Counted from the stretch's first letter, positions 21,426-34,248 are shown. The stretch is 64,000 nucleotides of DNA from Bettongia penicillata ogilbyi (GCA_023548195.1 JAJHZJ010000061.1:3430297-3494296), one strand, 5' to 3'. Notes: a model not told the origin generated them from the sequence alone. Numbers and translations are program-made.

Positions 21426-22879
21426 TAGATAATTTCAGGGAAAGCAGTCTTAGCTGAATAGCTTATGTCTAGGCAGGCAGTTTCTAGCACGCGTCTGTGC
21501 CCGTAGAACAACTTGATCAATCAACAGTACTCCTTGGTGATGATGGAGTAAGAATTCATCTGAGGCTAGTTCTGCTCACTGTCCCCAGAGCCAGAGTGCC
21601 ATGAACCTTGTGTCCTTGCTGATGCCTTGTGTAGCATGCATCCCATCACAGGCACATGCTAATTATTGCTCTCACATGTTATTAGTATTATCCAGAGTAA
21701 CAGTGTTTTAGAACCTTGGTGTCCCTAAAGGTTGACCCTAGCAGTTAGGGTAAAAAGGTTTGGAAATATTACTATACGTTATAAAAGCATTAATGAGCAT
21801 GTGTGGTGTGATACTGATGCAATTAGATTTTTCTCACTTCTTGTCCCTTCCTGAAAGTCACCCAATAAAAGACATACTGGTGATCCAGGTGAAGCAATTT
21901 CCCAAGAATCCCTGCACTTGAAGGTCAAACAAACTTGGCATGCTTGTCAGTTCTGTGTAGAGCCAACCCCCCCAAAACTCAACTAATGGATGCTAGATGC
22001 TACTTAGTCCCCTGCCGCTGGGGCTCATAGAACCCGGCAGGAGACACTGTAAGCACCACTTTCCTTCTAAAGGTTCCTTTTAGTTCTTACTGATGAAATC
22101 AATGTTATGAGAAAATAAATGATACCAAAATTATAAAGAATAAGCCTGACTTGAAAGAAGTGATATGAGGAGACACCAGCCTTTGCAAAGTTAGGAAGTC
22201 AACAAGTGTACCTTTTGCACATATTCTCAGACTTTCACCAGTGTATTCATTAGTCAGGCTAGTTTCTGATTTTTCTTTGAAAAGACTATTGGTTGTATGG
22301 GGTGGTTTTCTGGGGGGGAAGGGAAAAGATACAAGGAGAACTGTGGTGATGTAAAAAAAAAAATCAAAGCAAAAGACATCAATAAAAGCTTATTTTAAAT
22401 AAATGCTACCAGGAGAGGAGGGTTGGTGACTGACTAAACCAAAGTCTGTGATGTTTGAACTCTGAGGAAGAATGTTTATGGGACTCATCCTGTCCACTGT
22501 ATTGTTCAGTAGTGCTAGAAATCCAGGAACTTCAGTTTGAGAGTCTGGGAGAAGGAGGCAATTATCTTCCTCTCTGGTTTCATGAACATGTGACAGATGA
22601 AAAGAATTTTAACTAGGCTAATTCCTAAAGCCTGTAGTTTTTAGAGGAGTAATTCCCTAAATGAAAAACAAATAAAAATAAATATGTGGAGCATTGTCTG
22701 CTCACTGAGCACTGTGGGATAGCAGGGTTAGTTGCTGTTCTAAAGGCTTGCCTCATTTGTTTATATTTACCTAAATTGGTGGTGTTTGGATTGTCTCTTT
22801 GGCACACCAGACAAAAGTAAAGATTGGGTGGATGTTAGAGAAGATCTAAGTAAACTCTTGTGTTTTGTAAATGAAGTGG
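21426..22879. other. No gene seen; non-repetitive
   Basis: About 1.4 kb with locally higher GC at 21480-21660 and 21960-22050. I can assign no repeat family and no frame beyond chance. It could hold conserved non-coding sequence, which I cannot test by eye. Confidence 0.45.
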
Positions 22880-22992
22880 TGGTCTATAGAGAGGAAATTA
22901 CTTGCCCAAGATCACACAATAACTAAGTGGCAGAGCCAGAACTATGGCCCGGGTTTTCTGACTCCAAATCCGGTGTTCCTTTTCCCTCCACT
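22880..22992 (-). repeat. MIR-type SINE fragment
   Basis: 'attacttgcccaagatcaca', 'aactaagtggcagagccaga' and 'tgactccaaatccggtgttc' are in antisense order. Confidence 0.75.
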
Positions 22993-23019
22993 TAGACTAT
23001 TAACATCACCAGATGGGGA

Positions 23020-23300
23020 TATCCAAAGATTAGAGCTCTGATTCTAGCTCTTAGTTTCCGTATGACCTTGGGCAAGTCAATTTTAGCCTCAATTCAGGAA
23101 ACATGAATTATATATAGTAAACATGTATTATATATAATTATATAATATATATAATTATATATAGTAAATATAATAAATATGTATTTACTATGTGCCAAAC
23201 ACTGTGCTAGATACTGGGAAATAGGGGACAGGTGGAGAACACATTTTGATAAAACACTGCCCCTGCCTTCAGAGACTACTACACTATAAGACTTAGTCTA
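23020..23300 (+). repeat. MIR fragment, AT microsatellite, L2-type fragment
   Basis: 23020-23095 carries a MIR piece ('cgtatgaccttgggcaagtc'). 23108-23182 is a (TATA)-rich array. 23183-23300 carries 'tttactatgtgccaaacact', 'gtgctagatactgggaaata' and 'cccctgccttcagagactac' of the L2-type repeat. Confidence 0.6.
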
Positions 23301-23439
23301 AGAGGTTGAATGGCACAATGATAACATATTATTATGAGAGGGCATTAATGGTTGCAGTGCACAGAGCTCTGTGAAGTCCTGGTCTCTTCCCTCTCACTCC
23401 CCCAAACTTCCTTCTTTCCCTACATGCCTCAGCTGAAAG

Positions 23440-23662
23440 TATTTTGCTCCTTTATAATTTTGCCTGAAAATCTCCATCAACCCCCATTATTCCTAACCTC
23501 ATAATATTCACTTAAGCATAAACCATACCCACTCTTTCCCCATCTTATCTCAAAGAACATGAGCTTCTTGAGGATAGGGGCTTTGTCATTTTGATTATTG
23601 TATCTCTAATGCCCAGCAAAATTACTTGCTCTTAGTAAATGCTTAACAAATATTTATCTAAT
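23440..23662 (+). repeat. L2 LINE 3' end
   Basis: 'catgagcttcttgaggatag', 'atctctaatgcccagcaaaa' and 'cttagtaaatgcttaacaaa' end a sense L2. Confidence 0.65.
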
Positions 23663-23694
23663 TGAACCGGGATATGGGAAGATCTTTACCTGTG

Positions 23695-23885
23695 TGGTAT
23701 ATTTGGGGATGGGGAATCAGGGAAAGCTTCATAGAAAAGGACATGAGTTGGTTATTAAAGGTTGGACAAGAATTCCTCAGCTGAAAAAGGGGAGGGAGGG
23801 CATGCCAGATACTGGAAGCACAATGAGCAAAGACAAAGAGGGTAGAAGGCATAGGGACAGTATGGTGAGAGAATTGACATAGACT
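23695..23885 (-). repeat. L2 LINE ORF2 remnant, antisense
   Basis: 'ggcatgccagatactggaag' and 'caatgagcaaagacaaagag' are the reverse complement of the L2 segment ending 'CAFA.AV..AWN'. It is followed at 23900-23975 by a MIR/THER-like tail ('aatctctaaggtcccctcag'). Confidence 0.6.
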
Positions 23886-24002
23886 ATGTGGTGAAGATTC
23901 CATTTTCTTCACTGAGAAGTGAGGAAATTGGAGTAGATAATCTCTAAGGTCCCCTCAGCTTTGACATGCTCTGTTCTATTTTTGTACTTGCTCATCTTTT
24001 CA

Positions 24003-24065
24003 GATATATATGTGTATGTGTGTGTGTGTGCCGCCACACACATACATATATGTGTATATATGTGA
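24003..24065. repeat. (TG)n / (CA)n / (TA)n simple repeat with inverted symmetry
   Basis: 'tgtgtatgtgtgtgtgtgtg' then 'ccgccacacacatacatata' gives a short quasi-palindrome centred near 24031. Confidence 0.8.
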
Positions 24066-24079
24066 CTCAGTTTGTCATC

Positions 24080-24200
24080 ACATTTAGAGATAAAGAGAGA
24101 TTAAGAGGTCACCCAGCTAGGAAGTTATAGAGCTTGGATTTGAACTCAGGTTCCAGGACCCTAAATTCGGAACTCTTTTATTATTCCACACTTCCTCACT
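24080..24200 (-). repeat. MIR-type SINE fragment
   Basis: 'gaggtcacccagctaggaag' and 'ggatttgaactcaggttcca' in antisense. Confidence 0.7.
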
Positions 24201-25800
24201 TTACCCCATGTGTGGGAGCTGAGAAATCATACATCTCTCTGCCCCTTCTGCCAATCTTACAGTCCTTCTTTGCTCTTGCAATAAGAAGTTCCTGAGTAAC
24301 TTCAAGGGTCTTCAGCAGCGCTACACTGTAATTCTCCCATCTGGTCACTTTTCTAGGGATTGTTCAATGTTGTCTTACTCTTTTATTAGCTATGGATTTC
24401 TTTGTGTCTCCACCATAATTAGGTCTTGACATTCTAATTAGGTTCAATTTTTTTTGAAAAGTTTTCTCCTTTCAACCTGACAGCAGTGGGGTATCCATGC
24501 GACCTTAAAGACTATCTTTTAAGACAGTCAGCGGATAGGGTCTCTTCATTCATTAGCGATTGAATCGGAGTTCTCTGTTGCAGCATTCACCCTGAGTAAA
24601 CTGATCCCCAAAGTCTAAGCAGGGGAGTCAATAGTGCTTTTGTTGGTCTGGGCTCAGTTCTTAAGAGGTTGGAGAGGTCAGGAAAGGTCTATCTTCTCTC
24701 CGCTCGCCCCCGGGCCCCCAGCTTCTCTCCAAAGAATGACTTGCTAACAGAGAGACTTGGCAGAGCAGAAGATACTGAGAACCCCTGAGACTGAATAAAA
24801 TAGTCCTTGGTTCCCATTAGTTTTCCCTATAAGGGATGGCTGGAATATCTATTCCTTTCCAGTCCACTGCCAGCTATGTGCACTCTTCCCATTTGATAGG
24901 GCAGAGAAATCACATCAAATACAGCATGACTAATTGTGGGCTAATAGGCAAAGACAGGGATAACTTGGTTAATGCTGTAGTATTGGAAATTGGTTGAGGA
25001 GTCAGTTCCCAGACTCAGGCTGCTTCACCTAGAACTGGGACAAAGAACCTCAGGGGATCACTAATGAGAGAATTCTTTGCCCCATAAAGAAAAATTTGTC
25101 TTTTGGATATGATGTCTAGTTACAGTAGTTATTGATGCCCTGTGTTGATAAGACTGAACATTGAGGAAAATATAGGGATTTAAGACATAGAGGAGAGAAA
25201 GGAATTGTGTATCATAATATCTGCCCTAGAAAATTTATGACTTCCTCCAAATAATTAGATTATTTGGCAAAGAGAGTAGATGTTGCAATCATTTAAGTTC
25301 ATATTCCTGGAGTGGTTTCCATCTTGCAATAATACGATAAGATGGGTATTTGATGTTAATAACTCTAGTTCCCAGAATCTATTGTCTTTGGATACTCATA
25401 TCTAGATTTTGAAAAATTATAATGGTAAAATCATCTCAGAACCATGTAGCCTAATAGGTATTTGGTGTATTTTAACTATATGAAGTGCCTATTGAGCAAA
25501 AAATAATTTCCTTTAATGGTCATTAACAGGTGTCATAATGACCTTCCAGACAATGCAATGTACCATGGACAATCTGAGTTCTCTGTTGAATCAACTGCAT
25601 GTGGAATATTATTGGTGATCACTTACCAATTGTGGCTGTGACTTTGGTATTTCTAAATGTACATTGCTTTTAAATTGAGCTAAACCTTTGCCCCTGAATT
25701 CAGAAGGCCACAATGTCTTTGGGCAGTGTTTATTCTCAGCTGTGTATGGGGATGTTTGTTGTATTGTCCCAAAATGATTTTTGGTATCCTCAAAGACAAT
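24201..25800. other. No gene seen; small GC-rich patch at 24690-24725
   Basis: 1.6 kb that I cannot assign to a repeat. The patch 'tccgctcgcccccgggcccc' is unusual for this AT-rich window, but it is too short to call a CpG island, and no frame or first exon is visible next to it. Confidence 0.45.
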
Positions 25801-25804
25801 CTAT

Positions 25805-25985
25805 ACCTGCCTTTGACACTTAAGAGCTGTGTGTCCATGGACCAGTCACTTAGGCTCCCTGAGTCCCAATTTCCTCCTTTGTAACACAGTAATAACAGCA
25901 CCTACCTCACTGTGACGATCAAATGAGATAAGATAAGCAAAACACTTTACCAACTTTAAGGCATCATAAAACTATACCTGCTGCA
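25805..25985 (+). repeat. MIR-type SINE
   Basis: 'ttaagagctgtgtgtccatg', 'ccctgagtcccaatttcctc', 'gtaacacagtaataacagca' and 'gatcaaatgagataagataa' in sense order. Confidence 0.75.
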
Positions 25986-26349
25986 GTTATTATCTATTGG
26001 AATTCAATAGGCATTTTCACTCTCCTTCATTTCACCTTAAAGTGGGTGATTCATCTTTCATTCATTCTCTTTGGGTGCCTTGCCCAGTTACTTGCCTTTC
26101 CAGATCCTAACTACAACATCTGTTAGATGGTTATATGCCAGGAGACCACTGTTGTTTCTTGGAGTGAGCACACTCCATTTTTGATGTGTCTCTATGGCAG
26201 TGAATCAATTTTTGACAGGGAGGGAAAAACATATATATGTACATACAATTGTAATTGGTGGTCTGAAACTGGGAACTGGTATTTTCATTTTCCCATTTTT
26301 TAAAAATATTTGTTTTCCTTAATAAAACTTTCTGTTGATAAGTGAATAG
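25986..26349. other. No gene seen
   Basis: AT-rich DNA without assigned repeats. The antisense frame of 75 codons (26131-26358) has no recognisable motif. Confidence 0.45.
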
Positions 26350-26540
26350 TATATTCATAACATCTTACATTCAGAACTGGAAGGTTTTTACATCCCAGGT
26401 AGTCAATTCTCCAGAAGACCAAAGTGAAAGTCGTCAATTAAGTGACTTGCCCAAGGTCACACAGGAAATATGCTATCAGAGGTGGGCTTTGAACCTCTGT
26501 CTTCTGACTCCAGCATTGTACCATATCATGTCCTAATAAT
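26350..26540 (-). repeat. MIR-type SINE
   Basis: 'aagtgacttgcccaaggtca', 'gaggtgggctttgaacctct' and 'gactccagcattgtaccata' are in antisense order. Confidence 0.75.
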
Positions 26541-26636
26541 CAATTTTATATGAATCAGTTTCCTACTTTGTTTTATTTACCTGCTTCACATGATTGTATG
26601 AAATTTTATGAACTTTAAAATGTAATGTAAAAGTGA

Positions 26637-26715
26637 TATATATATATATGTTTGGATATGTAAATCTACATATATACTTACATACATAGGCCTATGTATA
26701 CACACACACACACAT
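26637..26715. repeat. (TA)n and (CA)n simple repeats
   Basis: A TA array at 26637-26650, an imperfect 'catatatac' middle, and (CA)n at 26700-26714. Confidence 0.7.
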
Positions 26716-26884
26716 CATCTATCTTCCTCCTCACATATTCTTTCTCTTTCCCTCCCTTCCTTTCTCTCTCCTTCCGTGCTTGGGCACTGGACTTGTGATT
26801 TTACTGGTATAAAGATCTCCCAAGAAAGGAAACTCTCTTCACCAATGCAAATCATTACCTTCTCTACAATATGCAATATTATCA

Positions 26885-26998
26885 AGAGCACTGAAAGTTT
26901 AAATGATTTTCCCAGGGTCACATAGTCAGTATGTGCCAGAGATGGAACTTTGAGCTAGATCTTTCTGGTTTTGAGGCCAACTCTCTATTCCTTACATA
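26885..26998 (-). repeat. MIR-type SINE fragment
   Basis: 'gattttcccagggtcacata', 'gtcagtatgtgccagagatg' and 'gaggccaactctctattcct' in antisense. Confidence 0.65.
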
Positions 26999-27419
26999 AT
27001 AAATACATAATACATACATAATAAACATGCAATACATAATAAATCTACTATCTACTTATGCATAAATATTTTTATCATTTATCTATGTAATTGAAATCTT
27101 GAATCTATGGCAATGTAAATATGGAGGGCTTACCTTGGAGTTCTTAATTCTGTCAATGATATATAGCAGATATTTTACCAGGGCCAAGTCACCTCATGTG
27201 TGGGTGCCTTAGAGACCTCTCAATGACTATAAGCTATGGAAAATTTGGTGATTAGCATCTGTAGAAGTTTCCACACCAGGAGTTCCTCACACCAATGAAA
27301 TTAGAAGTTGCAATATATTTTTATTTTATCATTTATTCTGTTTCTAATTCTCTTTAGAGAAGAACACAGAATGGATAAATTTTTAGTTTTTAAAACTTGC
27401 AAAATTACTTCTTTACAAC

Positions 27420-27560
27420 AATCTTCCCCATTTTACAGTTGAGAAAACAAGCTCTGAGTGGTTAAATAACCTCCTCAAGTTGTATATATAATAAATAGCT
27501 GAGGTGGAATTGGCACCCAGGTCTCCTGATATCCTAGTTATGATTTTAAGTTGCCTCTCA
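27420..27560 (-). repeat. MIR-type SINE fragment
   Basis: 'ccattttacagttgagaaaa', 'agctgaggtggaattggcac' and 'ccaggtctcctgatatccta' in antisense. Confidence 0.65.
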
Positions 27561-29384
27561 AGGCCTGGCAAAATATTTAGGGTTTGTCTCATGAAGTTTT
27601 AATCCCAAGAAAAAATTCTAAAATTAATGTTAGCTGAGCTCATACTCTAAGGATCATATTAATGTATGAAAGTCTAGAATATTTACAGAAAGTATCATTT
27701 CCAGAAAAATTCATTGTTTTTTTTTTATCATTATTTACTTTTCCTTGCCGTAATCCACCTCCAATGTTTTATAACAGAGTGGAGGAAACTAAAAGTCTTA
27801 ACGACTGAACCAGTAAAGTGTAAAATCTGGTAGATAGTGCCAAGCTTTGAGTTTGGGCTCAGAGTTGAACTGTGTAGCTGCCACCTGAGAACAAGCCCAG
27901 CTAGAATTGGATGGGCTTATCATTAATTTAGCTATAGGATGATGTACAAAAACCATTTGCTAAGACAAAGGGCAGTGGAGGAAAGACACACACTGACAAA
28001 ATCATAGACGCTTGAAGTTTTGAAGTAAGTATATTTTATCCTTATAAATTGATCTGTATCTCAAATCTAAATTATGATAATTTATAATTAGTCTATCTAT
28101 TAGCTTCAGATATTAAGGAACAGATTTTAGAATCCTCAGCTTTCTATAGGGCCTGATTTGATTCAAGGATGGAAGATGAAGTCGTCTTTGTCTGTAGGAC
28201 ATTTTCTTCCTGTCTCTTCATAGGTAAAATTGATTTCAATCTGAGAATAGAAATGAAAGAAAATTATGCTCCTTCAACCTCAATACATTCATTATTCTTC
28301 ATAGCACATGGAAGCAAAATAATCTTTGCAGGTTGGAAAAGCAATGCTTTGTGTCATAAATAGGGTCAGAGATTCCCAAGTTGGCAATGATAAAGGCAAT
28401 GATTTCTGTGATTGTCCAGAAATAGGGTGAAAAGTTGATAGAAGTTAAAGAAGGGATGGAATCTGGAAGCTGCCATTCCATTCTGATAAATATAGCTCTC
28501 ATCACCTATAGAGATATGAGGTCATTGACCTGACAGAATTAACTTAGTGTCTCACTATGCTCTATGACACATGTTCTCTAATAACCATGAGGGTTTCATT
28601 TTTTCTGGATCATAAAATAGTATGCATATGGAAGGTGTACAACAGAGCTCAGAAAAGTCAGAAACACATCAGGGATGAGCCAGGGTCCTAGCTAATGTCA
28701 CTTTCCCTTAGTGCCCATAATTCTTTGCATATTTTTTAGGAAAAGTGGAAAACGTAATATGTAGGTTGGAAAACCATTCTCAATCACAAAAACTGCTTAT
28801 GCCACTACAAGATTTCAGATTATGAGCCAAGAAATTCACACCCACAATGAAACTGGCAAGAAGCCCAGAACTCGTCATTTTCATTTTAGGCACTAAAATT
28901 CTTACATAGCTTTGCTTAAAGAGTAACTGGGCTGTTAAAATGTCCCCTGGACTTAAGATTTATTTACATATGATCCAAGCCTTACTTTAGCAAGGTTATT
29001 TATATGCCAAATTTATTTTAAGTTGATAATGCTATTTTTAAATTGGCCAAAAAATATAAGCTCCCTCTTTTCTGAGAATTTTTTTTTTTTTGCTTTCCTC
29101 CAACTCACAAAGAATTATGAAACAGCATCCTAACAAGGAACAATATCTAAACAAGATAGATAATATCAGTGTTTTTATAGACGTCTATATTGGATAAGTT
29201 TGGGACTCTTTTTAATAGTGAAAATTTACTGAGTAAAAAGAACCTGGTTGGAAATGTGAATACCTATGTCATCTCCCCAGTCTAGAAATAGTGATAGAAT
29301 TAGCTAGAAAAGGGAAAATATACAGTTAAGAGCAACCAATGACTTCCATGAATTGATTCTTTCCTATTTTTCTAGTCTCCTTAT
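27561..29384. other. No gene seen
   Basis: 1.8 kb of AT-rich non-repetitive DNA. I checked both strands: the open frames (64-68 codons near 28170-28505) are mutually overlapping and featureless. Confidence 0.45.
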
Positions 29385-29768
29385 GCCTTCCATTTACATA
29401 TTTTGAGATCTCATGACCTCTTTGCTATTCCTTGCATGAGTCCACATCTCCTGACTCCAGGCACTTTCACTGGATGTCTCTCAAGCCTGGGGTTTTCTTT
29501 CCTTTCATCTCCACCCCTTGCTTCTCTAACTTCCTTCAAATCACAGATATTGTCACACTTTTCCGAGATTTTCCTGATCCTTCTTAATTTTAGCTTTGTT
29601 GATTATCTCTGGTTATCCTGTATATATTGTGTATGTACATATTTTCATGTTGTCTTCCCATAAGATTGTGAGGTTCTTTAAGAGCAGGGAATGTCTTTCA
29701 CCTTTCTTTGAATGCTTAGTATGGTGCCTGATGTATAGTAAGCACTTAATAAATACTTATTGTTGATT
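29385..29768 (+). mobile_element. L2 LINE ORF2 C-terminus and 3' end, sense
   Basis: 'ctgactccaggcactttcac', 'tggatgtctctcaagcctgg' and 'ctctaacttccttcaaatca' are the L2 ORF2 end. The 3' UTR follows, with 'aagattgtgaggttctttaa' and 'agtaagcacttaataaatac'. One 86-codon frame here (29403-29663) is the L2 remnant, not a gene. Confidence 0.75.
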
Positions 29769-30234
29769 TTATTTGCAATGGGGGAAAGTAGTTAACTTTT
29801 GAAACCTAGAGTGTTTTGATGTGCAACAAGTTAAATTAAATGATCAGTGACTATAGATTATTGGTAGGGGTGGTTTGGAAGGGGACAAGAAGTATTTTTA
29901 TATCCAGTGCATCAGTGACCAATCTAACCCACTAAAGAATCAATAAATGCACTACTATATACAATGGGTGATGATACCAATAAACTTGTGGTTGTTTCAG
30001 TATTTCCTATCTTCTTACCCCTTTTCCAATCAATTTTGGAGGGACCAATCATGCTACCAGATGCCTTTGTGAATGGAAACAGTTATATACTAAAACTCTT
30101 ATCATTTATTTTTAATTTTATTTTTAATAGCACAGATGCTTGCCCTTTGAAGATTGCTAAAATTTTATGAAGCATATAACTAGCTCTAGGAAGCATTTCT
30201 TAGTTCCTTCATTTATTGTCATTATTAGATCATA
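29769..30234. other. No gene seen
   Basis: AT-rich, unassigned. Confidence 0.45.
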
Positions 30235-30410
30235 TTTGGAAGCAATATAGCATAATGAAAATAATGCTGGACTTAGATTTAGGAAACACTTGGGTTTGAA
30301 TCTCAGCTTCTTTACTAAATAAATTACATTAGACAAGTCATTGAAACTCTATAATACTGTTTTCCCATTCCAAGTGAAGAAAATACCATTCACATAGCCT
30401 ACCATCACAG
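30235..30410 (+). repeat. MIR-type SINE
   Basis: 'ggaagcaatatagcataatg', 'atgctggacttagatttagg' and 'acttgggtttgaatctcagc' form the tRNA-like 5' head in sense. Confidence 0.7.
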
Positions 30411-30806
30411 GTTTTGTATGAGGAAAATCCTTTGTAAACCTTCAAGTTCTCCAGGAAATAAGAGCCAAGATGGTAGAGTAGAGGCTGAACTCTCCCAGCA
30501 TTCCCTAATAAACAACTTAAAAATAATGTCTCAAATTAAATTCTGGAGTGACAGAGGCACTGGTTGGAGTGAGACATTTTTCAACCCAAACAACTTAGGT
30601 AAGGCTAGTGACACTTGGAGGGGGGGCAACCTACATGGAATGGCAACACCAGCAGCAGGCCTTGAAGGCCACTGTGACAACAGCAGCAGCAGGAGTTTTC
30701 AACCCAGAGATGATAACTGATAGAAAAGGATTGTAGAGGACTCGACTGGCATGTGTGCAGGACCCTGTTGTATTGTCCAGAGTCATGTATAGGTTAAAGT
30801 TCCAGG

Positions 30807-31080
30807 GCACTTGTAGCTGTAAGGAAGCAGGAGCCCTGGTCAAAACTCCAAGAGATAGAGGAAAAGTAGCACCTGCAACTGCAAGAAAGTGAGGGTCCTG
30901 GTTACAATTCCAGGGTAGAGAAGAGTGCTTTTGGTCACTCAGAAAGGAGGAGGAACCCTGATCTCAGTTCTAATGCAGAAAGGAGCACTGGCACTTTTGA
31001 GTACAAGACAGCAGGGAATCTGGTTACGATTACAAGGCCAAGAGGAGCATTAGCATTTGTGGCTGCAGGTTATCAAGGTC
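30807..31080 (+). repeat. Tandem ~62-bp units in the L1 5' UTR
   Basis: Five diverged units start at about 30807, 30869, 30927, 30991 and 31053 (spacings 62, 58, 64 and 62). Each opens with a GC(A/T) (C/T)TT-like start, has a purine-rich middle, and most carry a 'cc(t/c)tggt...ca..(a/t)tcca' close. This is a monomer-like promoter/5' UTR organisation; whether it acts as a promoter is inference. Confidence 0.65.
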
Positions 31081-31329
31081 ACTTTTCTGTGTAGAGTACA
31101 GGTCAAGAGAGCAGTGATTATACCTTGGAAGCACTAAAACTTTACAGACTCCCAGAACTAGCTCTGGAAATGGCAGCACAAAAAAATCTAAAGCTTGTGA
31201 TAGCACCTTTCTCATCCCAGGAACAGAGTCAAACTTTAACAAACTTTACAAACAAACTTTAATTCAAGAAATAGGAAAAACAGGCAAATAACTACAAAGA
31301 GAATATGACCATAAAATGTTACTATGGTG

Positions 31330-32345
31330 ACAGAGAAGATCAAAACATAAACTCAGAAGATGATATTAAAACAGCTACAAGCAAAGCCTGAAAGAAAAAT
31401 GTGAATTTTATACAACCTGGAAGAGCTTAAAAAGGATTTTGAAATTAAATGAGATGGATAGAGGAAAAATTTGGAAAAAGAATGAGTGTTGTGCAAGAAA
31501 ATTATGAAAAGAGAGACAAAAACTTGGTAAAATAGGTACAAACAATACTGAAGAAAATGATACCTTAAAAAACAGAATTGGCCAAATGCCAAAAGAGGTC
31601 CCAAAATTCACTGAGGAACCTCTTGAAAAAGCAGAGTTGGCCAAATTAAAAAAAAGAGATAAAAAAGTTCACTGAAGAAATAATTCCTTAAAATTAGAAT
31701 TGGGTAAGTGGAAGCTAATGACTCCATGAGACATCAAGAAACAATAAAACAAAGTCAAAAGCATGAAAAAAATGAAAGAAAATGTAAAATGCCTCACTGG
31801 AAAAGCAACTGACATGGAAAATAGATTCAGGAGAGATGATATAAGAATTATTGAAAGGCATGATTAAAGAGAAAGGGCCTTCATATCATATTTGAATCAA
31901 TCATAAAGAAAAACTGCCCTGATATCACAGCACCAGAGAGTAAAATAGAAATTAAAGACTCCACCATGCATCTTTTGAAAGAAATCCCCAAATTAAAAAC
32001 TCTCAGGAATAATATGACCAAATTTCAGGGCTAGAATATACTGTAAGCAGCCAGAAGGAAACAATTCAAATATTTTGGTGCCACAGTGAATATCACGCAA
32101 GATTTAGCAGCTTTCACAATAAAGGATCAAGGGGCTTGGAGTATGCTATTCTAGAAGTCAAAGGAGCTAGTATTATAACCAAGAACTACCTATCCAGCAA
32201 AACTGAATATAATCCTTTAGGGGAGAAATAAATATTTAATGATAGAGAGAGTTCAAACATTTCTGATAAAAAGACCAGAGATAGACAAAAGACCAAAATA
32301 GAAAATTGGGCATTCAAACACAAGATTCAAGAGATGCACAAAAAA
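31330..32345 (+). pseudogene. L1 ORF1 remnant (RNA-binding coiled-coil protein)
   Basis: ORF1p is a trimeric RNA chaperone. The first half (31380-31850) is Lys/Glu-rich with repeated 'ccaaa...gaggt.cc' heptad-like text. The second half (31850-32345) aligns by eye with the RRM and C-terminal domains: 'aaaactgccctgatatcaca', 'caagatttagcagctttcac' and the 'tacctatccagcaaaactga' block that encodes the YPAKL-type motif. Frameshifts and stops prevent translation. Confidence 0.8.
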
Positions 32346-32999
32346 GTAAACCTGAAAGAGAAATCATAAGGGACTTCATGTGGTTAAAGTATTTATATAC
32401 CTATATGAGAAGATGGTACTTGTGACTCGTAAGAACTTTATCATTATTAGGGTAGTTAGAAGGAGTATACAGAAGACACAAATGTGAATCGATTTTAATG
32501 GAATGATCTAAAAAATGAAGGGGTAAGAAAGAAGGGTGCACAGGGAGAAAGGGAAAGAATTGGAAAATTATCTCATATAAAAAAGGCATGCAAGAAAGAG
32601 CTTTTGTAGTAGAGCGGAAAATGGCTAAGGGTGGGTAATGCTTGAACCTCAGTGGGATTGGAATTGGTTCAAAGAGGGAATAACATAGGAATAGAAATCA
32701 ATCTTACCCCAAAGTGAGATAGGTAGGGAAGGAGATAACAGTAGGGAGGGTGGAAAAGGGAGGCAGGAGTTAGGAGCAAAATAGTTTTTTGAGGGAAGAG
32801 AGAGAGAGAGAGAGAAATGGGTTGGAAGGAAATACAGTTACTAATCATAAATGTGAATGGGACTAACTTGCCCATAAAATAGTAGAAGGTAGCAGAATGT
32901 ATTAGAAACCAGAATCCCACAATATGTTGTTTACAGGAAGCAGCACCAGTGTACAGGAAATTAAAGTAATTATTAAGGGGTATTTTGCCCAAATTTATG

Positions 33000-33675
33000 T
33001 TAATAAATTGGACAGTCTAAGTGAAAAGGAAGAATATTTACAAAAAATATTAATTTCCCAGATTAGAAGAGAAAATAGAACACTTAAATAACCTAAGTTA
33101 AAAAAAAAAAAAAGAAATCCAAACAATCCATCAATAAGCTCCCTAACTCAAAATCCCCAGCACCAGATGGAGTCAGAGGTGAATTCTACTAACCATTAAA
33201 TTTAGTTAATTAGTTAATTTTAGTACTATATAAAGTGCTTGAAAAAATAGGCAAAGAAGGAGTCCTGACAAATTCCTTTTATGACACAAATATGATGCTG
33301 ATCGTAAACCAGGAAAAACAGAAACAAAACTATAGAACAATCTCCTTTGTGAATATTAATGCAAAAATGTTCAACCCAATACCAGCAAGGAGATTATAGC
33401 AATATATTACAAAGATTGTACACTATATTTGGGTGGATTTATACCAGAAATGCAGGGTTGGTTCAATACTTGGAAAACTAGCAGCATGATTATCCATAAA
33501 AAAACCAAAAACTATAGAAATCATGCAGTTATCTTGATAGATAACTGAGATAGAAAAAACTTCTTGACAAAATACAACAACAATTCTTTATTAAAAACCT
33601 ACAGAGGATTGGAATAAATAGAATTCTCCTTAAAATGAAAAGTACTATGTATTTAAAACCATCAAGGAATATATT
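33000..33675 (+). pseudogene. L1 ORF2 reverse-transcriptase remnant, part 1
   Basis: It translates in pieces to a decayed L1 RT: a YFAQ-like pre-RT block near 32975, 'TQNPQHQMES' in place of KSPGPDG near 33150, and GFIPEMQGWFNTWK near 33433-33480. The conserved text order is right, but all frames are interrupted. Confidence 0.85.
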
Positions 33676-34213
33676 TAAAAATGAGAAAGAAATAGAGTTA
33701 AAATGGAAGGTTGGAGTTGAATTTATTATGCTTCAGCTGATGCAAATAAAAAGCAGGGGTAGTAATTATGATTTCAGACAAAGTTATGACTAAAACAGAT
33801 ATAATTAAAAGAGATAAGGTAACCACATTTTGATAAAAGGTACCATAGGCAATGAAGCATCTATGCATATATACATATGCTTGTGAATCCATATTTGTGT
33901 TATATGCACATATACAATATTCTAACATATAAGAATATGAGTCATTCCCCAATTGATAAGTGGTCAAAGGATATGAACAAGCAATTTTCCAGTGAAGAAA
34001 TCAAGGCAATTTATAGTCATATGAAAATACTGTAAATCATTATTGATTAGAGAAATGCAGATTAAAATAATGTAGAGATATCAATTTACACCTACCAGAT
34101 TGACTAAAATGACAAAAGAGAAAAGTGGCAAATGTTGGATAAGATTAGAAAAACTGGGAAATGAATTCATTGTTGGTGGAATTGTGAACTGATCCAATCA
34201 TTTGGGAGGGCAA

Positions 34214-34248
<35 letters not shown>

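Noticed and set aside
24690..24725. CpG island and promoter of a hidden gene
   Set aside because: Too short, with no adjacent open frame, splice donor or TATA arrangement.
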